Source: Trametopsis cervina
Taxonomy: Eukaryota > Basidiomycota > Agaricomycetes > Polyporales > Irpicaceae
Assembly (NCBI GenBank): GCA_022385755.1
Contig: MU278361.1
Span: 411,186 to 475,185, forward strand
Direction: 5' to 3'
Length of the DNA: 64,000 bases
The notes under the pieces were generated by a model that was not told where the DNA came from, searched no databases, and saw only the letters and a program-made list of their open reading frames with translations. Of this stretch, positions 32,951 through 43,600 are shown in pieces. The number at the start of each line of letters is the position of its first letter. Within the stretch, counting starts at the first letter, position 1. Position numbers and translations under genes: made by a program.

Positions 32951-35840
32951 ATGCCATACGAAATGGAAACGGATGCTGACTTGTGCGAACCACAATATGT
33001 ATGTTTACTCTTTATAACATTGGACATCTCAACTCAAACAAACACAGTTTCATAGCGATTTCGCCATTGGCTATAGGAGGGGAGGTCGTAAGGCAACGAT
33101 GGACCATGTCAGTGGCCATATCTCACAGGTACCACTGGAATATTTCTACGATAATCTCCTTCCACCTCTTCGACCGGGTTTAGATGTTGCAAGCGTTATT
33201 CAACGCCTCAAGATGAACACACGCGGAAAGAAGGCAGAAATCAAGGGCAGAAGATGGCGCTCTTTCCCGTGCAATCCAAGCGAAAGTTCATATTCTGAGG
33301 CCAGGGTATTCGCAGCCTTTGCGAGTATCGCCACGGCGGTGGCCCAAGCGGCGTTGTCTATGAGCGAGAAGAACTCCGATCTCTTGAAGCAGACGACTAT
33401 CTTCTACTGCAACACGAACTACGCGCTGCCGTGCACCAACAGGACGAACGCATCACGGCCTGATGGCTACGCTCTTCTCAGAAAGCCGCTAGTTCCACAT
33501 CGCGGGATCATACACTGGGACAACATCGCAATCCCCGGTGAAACAACGAAGTATTCAGATTATGATAATATAAACAACGTTTGTGTCTCTTTTCACAACC
33601 GTTTAGCCTTGTGTCTGATTGACGGCCCACGGTCTCGTACAGAACAACACAAAGATCATATGGTCACTGAACCAGTGCATGCGCGAGACCATCCAACGCC
33701 GTTTCGTGATTGGCTACACAATTCAGGATGCTTCGATGCGCATATGGTTCTGCAGCCGGTCTGACCTTCTTGTATCAGAACAGTTCAACTTCATCGAGGT
33801 GAGCTTACGTTTCGGCTCATGGTGTACGTGGTTGACTCACTGTTCATGATAGGATCATCACGCAATTGTACATTTCTTCCTTTCTGTCATGTTCGCCCAA
33901 CCGTCCGAGCTCGGCTACGACCCAACGATCACCCCTTCCATCTCGCTTGGCAATGAAGAGAAAAGGATGCACGACATCACCGTTCGCTGGATTGACCGGG
34001 ACAGTAGCATTCGCCATACGGTCTATCGCACAACAGAGGTCGTGGCCAATGTTTCCGCGCAGGCGATGAGGAGCCGGGCTACACGTGTATGGCGCGGACG
34101 TGAAGTTGACAAGAATGGAGATGCGACAGGCGGTCTTGTGGTGATAAAGGATTGCTGGGTTGACGATGAACGACCTCGGGAGGGTGACACACTTGCAGCT
34201 ATCGAGCACGCAGCAAGGGAATCGAAGGATGTGAAACACGAGGCGAGGTTCCACAAATATTTTCTTCACGTTATCTGTCACGGGGATGTCTACGTTGATG
34301 GAAAGAAGGACAATACGCTCACCCTCATGCGGAATTCGACTCCACTTCCTTCATGTTCCAAGCCTTACGAGCCCAAGACGCAAGCCATTGGTTCTCTTCG
34401 GGATGACTGGAATGCCAGAGAGCATGCGAGGTTGGATGACGGCAACACAAAGACGCATTATCGTATTGTGTTCCGGGAATATGGGATGACCATCGACAAG
34501 CTGACATCGATGAAGAAGATCTGCAAAGCATTGCATGAAGCAATCATAGGTATGTCATTGCGCTGCATAACCGATCCCTTTGCACCCACTGAATACCCTC
34601 ATTAGGATTGACGACGCTGCATGAGCTTGGCTGGATCCATCGAGATATCAGTGCTGGAAATGTTCTCGTGATGAAGGACGGTGCGGTGAAGATAGCTGAT
34701 TTAGAGTATTCCAAGCGTCACGACGATGATGCTCCCATCCACCATGGCCGGACGGTATGTCACTGCTTGTTGCAGCTGAGAAAGGACCAAACTCACATCA
34801 ATTAGGGCACGTATTACTTTATCCCTTTAGAAGTACAGCTTCAGGCGTACCTATTTGGCCCTAATCGTCGTCATTCTCGCAATAGCGACAACACCAATAA
34901 CCGCAAGGATGATAATCCAGATGAAGATGATGATGATGATGAAGAGGAAGAGGAAGAAGAAGAAGACGAGGAGGAGGAGGAAGACGAGGATGCGGGCAAT
35001 ATTGGCCATGATGGCGACGACGGGAGCGATACTAACGATGATAACAACCCATCCCGTCATAGTATACCAGAAAGGCATGTTGCCATTTTCAAGAGCAACG
35101 CTCTACACGACCTGGAATCTCTCTGGTGGCTCTCACTCTATCTGACACTTTCCCGACGTGTCATTAGCAAACACGCTATTACGAGGGATGATGCAGCATC
35201 TGTCTGGGTCAACGACGTCCTCACTCATACCGAAAGCCGTCTCGTGGCGCTTCGTTCCTTGGGAGACATATTTACATTAAAGATGCAAGGTGTTCACAAC
35301 TCCCTGCAATTCATTGCGGTAGAATTGGACATCATCCGAAGCTCTCTCGTAACCGCCTATGAAGAGACGGAGTCCGGTCTTCTCACAACTGGCATTGACA
35401 CTACCGCAACACTTCCCGCCTTGCACTCCAAGATGGCCCGGAGATACTCTGCTATGCATAAAGCTTTCACGAAGGGCAAGGGCAAGGTTAAGGACTTCAA
35501 CCTCTCCTCCTTGTCACTGCGCTTCGTAGATTCACGTCCCCAAACGCCTCCCCCGCCGATTCCTTACTCCCTCGATTCTAAACTGGATGTCCTTCCGACA
35601 GGTAAGCACGCCCGGGACGACGCGATCGCAGGGATGATAGAAGGCATCCGCTCTCTCAAGCTACCCGGGAAGGTCGGTGGTAGCAGGAACAAGAACGATA
35701 GCGAGAGCATTCCGAAAGACGGAAGCACTGCCGGTGAGGCAAGTTTTCACGAAGCTTCAGGCAGTGCCAGGCCTACCCGGCCCACGCCTCTACGCAGGTC
35801 CAGTCGTATCGCACTGCGTGCCAATGCAACAGCAGTGTAG
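32951..35840 (+). CDS. FunK1-type protein kinase B (with acidic insertion)
   Basis: Exons 32,951-32,998, 33,048-33,578, 33,643-33,798, 33,853-34,549, 34,606-34,754 and 34,806-35,840 join in frame to about 871 residues. The N-terminus MPYEMETDADLCEPQY comes from an extra small exon not used in A or C. Then FHSDFAIGYRRGGRKA aligns with their AIHHGLEAGRKAV. Family landmarks: NNTKIIWSLNQCMRE, FVIGYTIQDASMRIWFCSR, LVVIKDCWVDD, HRDISAGNVLVMKDG, DLEYSKRHDDDAP and HDLESLWWLSLYLTLSRRV. After GTYYFIPLEVQ there is a long Asp/Glu run (34,910-34,992) not present at that size in A or C. Proline-rich PQTPPPPIPY and a serine-rich basic tail end the protein. Intact. Closest relative is kinase D in inverted orientation. 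Confidence 0.9.
34910..34992 (+). repeat. GAT/GAA/GAG trinucleotide tract in kinase B
   Basis: Purine-rich in-frame microsatellite coding for about 25 nearly uninterrupted Asp/Glu residues inside the last exon of kinase B. Kinases A and C have only short D-runs at the matching place (DDDDDD and DDDGDDD). Confidence 0.85.
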
Positions 35841-35985
35841 GATCAAGAGGTGTACTGTATATTGAGTCTAATGCAACGACGCCGCGACGAGGCATGAGGG
35901 ATGTCGCATGACATGCGGGGAGCGCGGTGCAAATAGTCTGGTTATGTGCTCTTGCAGAAGGCTCCGCGGAAGTGATGAAGGCACG
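35841..35985. other. 3' region of kinase B
   Basis: Starts with the conserved AGGATCAAGAGG 3' flank of the kinase unit, then about 100 bases with no recognised feature before the repeat copy at 35,986. Confidence 0.5.
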
Positions 35986-36475
35986 CTTTTGCTATCGACG
36001 CTTCGGGTACTATAGCGGTTGCGGAGCTAGTCTCCCTGTTCATAGATATGTTACTATTCGCATTTTCATTATGCTGTATCATGGAATAGCTTGCATTGTA
36101 TCTTCTGCTCAATAAAAATAAAAATAAACTCTATAAAGCCACTACTTTTCAAAAGGGGCGAAAGTCCGGTTCTCAGACGGGTTCAATCTGGGAGCATCAG
36201 CAACACAGTGCTCACTCGTGTTCGGGCATGAGGCATAGGATACCATAGGAAAGCCTGAGGGCAGCGGTCCAATCAGCTGCCACTTATTGGGCGCCAATCA
36301 TAGCCAACTCCCAAATACGAATGACACGCCCAACCTCAGCAACTTCAACCAAGAACGCCCATTGTCTCGCCACTCTCATTTTTCCGTAGCGATCCTGATC
36401 CCGTGAGAACCTGGCTACATGCTATACTAGAACGAACATGAGAGAAATGGATATTGACTCGTCCATCCCATTACA
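35986..36475 (+). repeat. Direct repeat unit, copy 2 (upstream of kinase C)
   Basis: Counterpart of 28,478-28,993. Includes TATCGACGCTTCGGGTA, the block around AGGGCAGCGGTCCAATCAGCTGCC, and GAGAAATGGATATTGACTCGTCC just before the kinase start. It has an extra AAAATAAAAATAAA stretch near 36,113-36,127 that copy 1 lacks. Probably acts as the promoter of kinase C. Confidence 0.9.
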
Positions 36476-39171
36476 ATGCGTACGCCTTCTGGTTCTCAGA
36501 CAGTACTCACCTCTGATGCTCCGGTCAAATTTAAGCAGGCTGTTACTGACCCAGCCATCCACCACGGACTGGAAGCAGGTCGAAAGGCAGTTATGGACGA
36601 TGTCGGTGGATGTATACCACAGGTACCACTGAGATACTTCCAGGACTATCTCCTCCCGCCTCTTCCACCAGGCATCGACGTCGGGAGAGTCAAGCAAGAG
36701 CTCAAGAAGAAGATGAACGCGAAGACACTAGCACCTATCAGCGGTGGCAGATGGACCTCGTTTAAATACGATCCAAGTCACGAGAAAAACGATGACAAAT
36801 CCGAGAATTCAGTCTTTGCGCCGTTTGGGGGCATCGCTAAAGCTGTGGCCCGGGCGGCAATGGTCATCATCAAGAAAAAGGGTCTCAAGACGGAGCAGAC
36901 AGCCGCTTTCTATTGCAACCCAAATCACACCCCTTCATCTACGAATAGAACGAATAGCTCGCGGCCTGACGGTTATGCTGTGTTGAAACAGCCGCAGGAA
37001 ATTAGGCAGAAGATACACTGGGACAACATCGTAATCCCGGGCGAGAAGAAGAAGCATTCGAGTGTCACCGATGTCAACGACGTTTGTGCTTCTTTTGATA
37101 CGACACCCAGGTCTTGTTTTGTACTGATGACGCATGTATTTCATGTAGAACAATGTGAAGATCATATGGTCGCTCAACCGCTGTATGCGCGAGACCGTAC
37201 AGCGTCGTTTCGTATTCGGCTATACGATTGAGGATGCTTCGATGCGCCTATGGTTTTGTAGCCGCGCTGATCTTTTTGTATCGGAGCAGTTCAACTTCAT
37301 CACGGTACGTTGATGCTTTGGTCTATATCACACGTCTCTGACTTGTTGTACACGGCAGGACCATGACAAGCTCATTCACTTCTTCCTCTCCGTGATGTTT
37401 GCCAGTCGCTCCCAGCTTGGGTACGATCCGACCATCAATCCTTCTGTCGCACTTGGGAACGAAAAGAAGAAGATGTATGACATTACCGTTCGCTGGATTG
37501 ATCCACATCAACAGGTTTGCAAGACCACGTATCGAACATTGGATCCCTTGGCCAATGTTTCTGCGGAGGCAGCGCAAGGCCGGGGTACGCGCGTTTGGAA
37601 GGGTCGTGAAATCGACAAGAATGGGAATGTGACGGGAAACATAGTGGTGGTGAAGGACTGCTGGATCGACGATGACCGGACTCGAGAGGGTGATACACTT
37701 GCAGCAATTGGACAAGCGGCACAGGCATCGGATAACCCACTTCATAAGCAGAGGTTTGACAGGCATTTTCTCCACGTCGTTTGTCACGGTGATGTCTATA
37801 TTGATGACGAGAAGGACAATACGTTCGCGCTCATGCGCAAATCAGCTCCTCTCCCCTCAAGTTTACCGCCGTATGAGCTCAAGAGGCTTGAGGGAGCCGT
37901 GGGCGTGGCGAAGAAAGCTCTGGTTGAGCACGGCTCAAAGACTCATTACCGCATTGTGTTCCTGGAGTGTGGGGAGACCATTGACAAACTGACTTCGGCG
38001 AAGAAGATCTGCAACGCATTGCACGAAGCGAACACAGGTATGCCGTTGTGTTACATCACTGATCTTTATGCACCTGCTGAATACCCTTCTTAGGATTGTC
38101 GACGCTGCATGAGCTTGGTTGGATCCATCGAGATATCAGTGCTGGAAATGTTCTTGTAATGAACAACGGTGCGGCGAAGATCGCTGATTTAGAATATTCC
38201 AAGCGTCACGACGATGATGCTCCTGTCCATCATGGCCGAACGGTACGTTGCGGCTTGTCGAAGCCGAGTAATAACAAGGGACTGACGCTGTTTAGGGCAC
38301 GTATTGCTTTGTTGCCGAGGAAATACAACACCAGTGCCATCTTTTTGTGCCTATTCCTGATGATGACGGTGACGACGACGGGAATGTACTTGTACGCCAT
38401 AGAGCCCCGTTCAAGAGCAACGCCCTACATGACCTGGAATCTCTCTGGTGGCTCTCGCTCTATCTGACGCTTTCTCGACGAGTCGTTAGCACAGACACCG
38501 ACACACCGACAAACTCTGAGGAAGTCCAGAACGATGACGGCTCCGTCTGGATCAACGATGTTCTCACACATGCGAGCAGCCGTTTCGCGGCTCTACGTTC
38601 CTCGGAAGACCGATTTACCCTCAGGACACAAACCGTTCATGATTCTCTGCAATTCATCGCCAAAGGATTGAACGCTATTCGGCGCTCTCTTCTCGCTGCC
38701 TATGGACGCGCAGAGCGTGATCTTCTCACCGCTGACATCGATACTACGTCCGCACTTTCTGCTCTGCACTCTCGGATGACCGACAAATACTCTTCTATGC
38801 TCGATGCCTTTGCTACGGGCGGGGTTACAGAATTCGAACTCTCCCCCTTGTTGCTGAACTTTGTAGATCCGCGCCCAGAAATGCCTCCTCCGCCTCCCCC
38901 TTACTCTCTCGATTCTAAACTCGACGTTCTCCCGAGGACGAAGCGCGCCCGGGACGACGCAATCGCAGGGATGACAGAAGGCATGCGCCCTCTCAAGCTA
39001 CTTCGCAGGGTCAATCATAGCAGAGATGATGGCGAAAGTATTCCGACAGACAGAGGAATGGCTGGTGGGGCCAGCCTTCACGAATACTCAGGCAGTGCGG
39101 GATCTACCCGGCCGACAATCTTACGCAGATCCAGCCGTACTGCACTGCGTGACGAGGCAAGAGCAGTCTAG
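36476..39171 (+). CDS. FunK1-type protein kinase C
   Basis: The best-preserved reference copy. Exons 36,476-37,081, 37,149-37,304, 37,359-38,037, 38,094-38,242 and 38,296-39,171 join to 821 residues without a stop. Start MRTPSGSQTVLTSDAPVKFK; N-terminal block IPQVPLRYFQDYLLPPLPPG; NNVKIIWSLNRCMRE; FVFGYTIEDASMRLWFCSRAD; VVVKDCWIDDDRTREGD with the likely ATP-anchoring lysine; HVVCHGDVYIDDEKDN; HRDISAGNVLVMN; DLEYSKRHDDDAPVHHGRT; GTYCFVAEEIQ; HDLESLWWLSLYLTLSRRV. The tail contains PPPPPPYSLDSKLD and ends in a serine/arginine-rich segment. DLE replaces the usual DFG, as in the other copies here. The biological role of FunK1 kinases is poorly known; expansion is common in mushroom-forming fungi. 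Confidence 0.92.
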
Positions 39172-39332
39172 GATTGAGGGGCTGTGCTGTATATCAATTC
39201 CAATGTACTACGGATGACAATAGTTTGTGTATGATATTTGTGTGTAATGTAGAAATGTGGATGGACAGTTTTTGGAGATGCTTTGCGTTCGTGATGGCGC
39301 TTATGGCGCCGGGCGCATCGTTGCTCACTGCC

Positions 39333-40179
39333 ATGTCTTCTGTCAAAGCATACTTGGACATTTTCATCGGCGATAGCACCAAACACGACGTTGCTCGGGC
39401 TGAATATGAAGCTACGCAAGCTTTGCTGTCTAGAAACTACGCGATTTATGGCCTTCCCACCACCGTCACACAATTATCAGAGGAACAGCGGCAGATCCTT
39501 GCGGAACTCGACGTACTGTGCTCGTTTCGCGCTACTGGGTCATGATTCTCTGCCCACAGTTATTTCCTCGCATCTGTAGAGCTCGATGACAATGCGGTTT
39601 GCCGAGCCCGAACCGCTTTGTGTCGGACGCTTGGTCTTTAGTCTCAGCTCTTCCCCTGGTCTAGCAAAGACTCGAGCCAACTTCCTGGCGCTGTGTACGG
39701 GTGAGAAAGGAAACAGCAAGAATGCGCCGAACAAGCGGTTGCATTATATGGATGTGCCGGTTCATCGTATTGTGAAGGACTTTGTGGCGCAGGGTGGTGA
39801 TATTACTCGGGGTGATGGGAGCGGGGGAGAGGCAAGTACCAGCTGTCCTTCCACTTCTCCATGTACTAATAACTATACACATGGATGCCCGCAGTCTATC
39901 TACGGTGGGAAGTTCAACGACGACAAAGAGGGGCTCAAACAGAAGATGCAACGAGGATCGCTCGCTATGGCCAACAGCGGGAAGAACACTAACTCGTCAC
40001 AATTCTTTGTGCTCTTGACCGATGACGAGTCGAAGTTGTCGAAAATGAACGGTAAATATGTCACTTTTGGACAGGTGGAAGAGGGGTGGCATGTCCTGGA
40101 TAAGTTGAACGAGGTAGCAGGGGGTATGGACGGGAAGAGCACACAGCCAGTGTGGATCGGCGGGTGTGGATGTTGCTGA
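39333..40179 (+). CDS. Cyclophilin-type peptidyl-prolyl cis-trans isomerase
   Basis: Exons 39,333-39,512, 39,580-39,831 and 39,895-40,179 give 238 residues. The first exon encodes an N-terminal extension of about 60 residues (MSSVKAYLDIFIGDSTKHD, then YGLPTTVTQLSEEQRQI). The cyclophilin fold follows: MRFAEPEPLCVGRLVFSL, NFLALCTGEKG, VHRIVKDFVAQGGDITRGDG (with the catalytic Arg), GESIYGGKF, RGSLAMANSGKNTNSSQFF and KYVTFGQVEEGWHVLDKLN. The usual WLDGKHVVFG loop reads MNGKYVTFG, so the tryptophan linked to cyclosporin binding and the histidine are changed. Intron 2 appears to use a GC donor (GAG/GCAAGT). Probably a cytosolic or nuclear isomerase of reduced drug sensitivity; that last point is inference. 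Confidence 0.93.
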
Positions 40180-40658
40180 GCACAAGTTCATAAGGTATGA
40201 TACGATGCTTTGACCCCTAACCCCCGAAGCCCTTTGGCTCATCTTGCGGTTTACACAGTGGGACTTCTGCTCTGTAGATACAGATAACCTCGTAATTCTC
40301 ACGAATTACCAACCTCGGATAGAATACATATCCTTATCACGAGCACTCGTGGCCACGACGGTTTCCCATGTTCTTCCTCGCGAAGCTCACTCATCTTTTG
40401 AGTGCTGCTAGCTGTGTTCAGTCCACTGTGTCACCCGTCGCGCAGCGACGACGAAACTCATGATACTAATTGCACGTCATATTATCGAAGGAGCGCCATA
40501 TCGCTTTCTCGATCCTGGTAAGTGACTGTCGTATCTCTGCTGGAATAGTGGACATTTCTCACGTGTGTCGTTGACGCGATATAGATAACGTGCTCCCTTA
40601 TCAGCGCGCATCGTATAAGTATTCACTTGCTTGATGAAGAACCAGCACAAGTCTTGCG
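40180..40658. other. Spacer before hydantoinase gene
   Basis: No coding signal. It contains the 3' flank of the cyclophilin gene and the promoter of the downstream gene. Confidence 0.5.
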
Positions 40659-43600
40659 ATGACCATGCTACGCATAGGAGTTGATGTTGGAGGTACGCGC
40701 TAATTGTCTAGCATTGAACGTGTGGACTCAAGATGACCTTATTCTAGGGACTAATACAGATGGCGTACTCATCGATGTTTCGCGCACATCGGAACCGAAT
40801 CGTAGGGTCCTTGCGCATTACAAGGCTCCCACTACTTCGAATGTCTCCGAGGGTATCGAAGAAGCTATACGCCATGTCCTTCAAGCTGGGAATGTTCCTG
40901 CGTCAGCCATCTCTTGCGTCAGTATTGGAACTACTGCCTTTGTGAATGCCGTTCTCGAAGTCGATTCACGACGACTGGAGAAGGTGGCAGTGATACGTCT
41001 ATGTGGCCCATATACTAGGCAATGCCCTCCGTTCATCGACTTTCCGCCCGCACTGAAGTTTCTTACCAATGGGCATGTCGCTTTCCTGGACGGAGGCTTC
41101 GAGAGTAAGAGTCATCTCGGGGTCAGACTACCCAGCTAAAACGCTATTTGTCCGTAGTTGACGGTCGTGAGATTGTGCCGGTTAAAAAGGAACAACTTCT
41201 TGATCAATGTAACATCATTAAGCAGAAAGGTCTGAAAATTGTACGTCTTCATGCATAATGTCAATCACGTGCTAATCTGACGCGACGATGACAGGTCGTC
41301 ATTGCGGGGGTTTTCTCTCCGCTAGACAATGAGGGTAAACAAGAAGCATTTGCAAAGCAGATTCTCACACGGGAGCTTGGTAGTTCCGTCAATGTTGTCT
41401 GTTCTCGAGAAGGTATATATCCTCCACCATATACATCATATACTGAACGTTCTCAGTCGGCCAGGTCGGCCTGCTGGAAAGAGAAAACGCTTCAATTCTC
41501 AATGCGGCAATCCTCAACTTTGCTCGTCGGACCATCCGCGGGTTTAAACGTGCAATGATATCTTTGGATCTTCTCTGCCCATTATTTCTCACTCAAAACG
41601 ATGGGACTCTGACTTCAGCGGCCACCGCCATGAAGCTGCCCATCCGTACGTTCGCATCTGGGCCCACGAACTCGATGCGGGGAGCAGCTTTCTTAGCCGG
41701 TCTGGATGATTCCAGCAATTCATATCGTGGCAAATCAATCATAGTTGCCGATATAGGCGGGACTACGACGGATGTGGGCGTCCTTATGCCCTCAGGCTTC
41801 CCGAGGCAAGCTGCAGCATTTATTGAGGTCGGCGGCATCCGGACCAACTTTTCGATGGCTGATGTGCAATCCATCGGGCTTGGAGGTGGTTCCCGTGTTC
41901 GGACATTCGGTCAGGATGAGTCCCTGCGTGTCACCGTAGGACCCGATTCTGTCGGCCATAATCTCACGAAGGAAGCCCAGGTGTTTGGCGGCAACGTCCT
42001 CACTGCCACTGATGTTGTGGTGTCAGGAGGAGAGGCTCAGCTGGGCGATCCATCCCGAGTGGCAAATCTCAGTCAGTCTGTGCAACAAAAGGCCCATGTG
42101 GCAATCAGGAAATTGCTCGAAGGTATAGTTGACAAGTGAGTACGTTAGTGCTCGCATCCGCGATTTTACTAAATTATACAGGATGAAGACCTCTCCTGAA
42201 GATGTGACTATCTTGCTGGTTGGAGGAGGAAGTATTGTCGCACCAAGCACGCTGACTGGTGTGAGCGAAATTGTTCGTCCGCCGTATTTCAGTGTTGCGA
42301 ACGCTGTTGGCGCTGCGATGGCTAAGGGTAATTTTCTGCTGTGGTCCTTTCCCCGCAGGCTTACATTTCAGCTTGCCTCTGCAGTTGCGGGAGACGTTGA
42401 TACCATTGAAATTCTGCAGGGCCGCAGGATTGAAGAGGTGATAGACAAAATTAAGGGTGTGGCTGTTGAAAGAGCAATCAAAGCGGGTGCCCGTGAGGGT
42501 ACGTGATGCATAACTCGGTTGAATATTGAACTGTGATCGAGTTGATATGGTCAGACACGGTGAAGATAGTAGAAGTAGGAAACTATCCTGTTCAAGTGCG
42601 CCTTCATTCACTTCGTTCGAAGGCCTGTAACCTCACATGTTGCGCGCAGTATGTTACGAACCAGGCCACACGGATTGTTGTCAAGGCCGCTGGCGAACTA
42701 TCAACAGACGCGATTATTGGACAGCCTGATGCCTCTGATGGAAATACGACGCAAGGAGAAATCGAACTTGATGAAGTGCCCAAAGCTGTTTTGAAGGATG
42801 TTGATCGCCTGTCTACGACTTCTATTGACATTGAAGCATACCGACCTGCTATAGGTAGTGATCGGCTATGGAGCCTATCTGAACTTGATCTCGGTACGTG
42901 TCCCCTATCTTCATGAACATTCTGATTCGATGATTCGTGGTAGAATGGATTGCTGAGGGGTGCGGTGTGCTGGGTACAGGAGGTGGCGGGTCTCCCTATC
43001 CGCCCTTCCTGGTATCTCGTCATTTGTTGCGCGAGGGTAAGCGAATCAAGGTGAGCAATACTCACGTTGTGTTACTGTTTGAAAGCGACCCATAAGTCGA
43101 TGCTTAGGTGGCCGATCCGGATGATGTTCCAGAAGATGCTCTGTTTATGCGGTGTATGTTCATGGTAAAGTTCTTCACCCCTAGGTTCTTTACTTTCAGA
43201 TTGATATTTGTGCATAGGGGTCCCCAAGCGTATCGGTGAGGTTCCGCCAGATTTATGCTATTATTTCCATGCGAACATTAACTGCAGACAGAACGTCTTC
43301 AAGGGGGCAGCGAGATACCGGCGTCACTTCGAGCACTGATGAAGTACATGGCAATTGACGATTTTGTTGGGGTCATCTCAGACGAGATCGGAGGTGGAAA
43401 CGGTCTCCAGCCCACCATATTGGCCGCCGAGATGGATAAAGTGGTATTGGATGCGGACCTAATGGGACGTGCATATCCTAATGTGAATTCTTATATCAAT
43501 TATTGCGTTGGGCTGACTGAGAAAATAAAAGATGTATCAAAGTCTACCAGGAGCATTCAACATTGAAGGGGGTTTGTGGCCATGTGCCATTTCAGATGGG

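Noticed and set aside
32754..33017. 87-residue plus-strand frame before kinase B
   Set aside because: It is antisense to the esterase relic and does not splice into the kinase in frame; the small exon at 32,951-32,998 does.
36113..36127. AAAATAAAAATAAA stretch as a possible retroelement poly(A) tail
   Set aside because: No target-site duplication or coding remnant adjoins it; it lies inside the kinase-upstream repeat and is simply an A-rich indel relative to the other copy.
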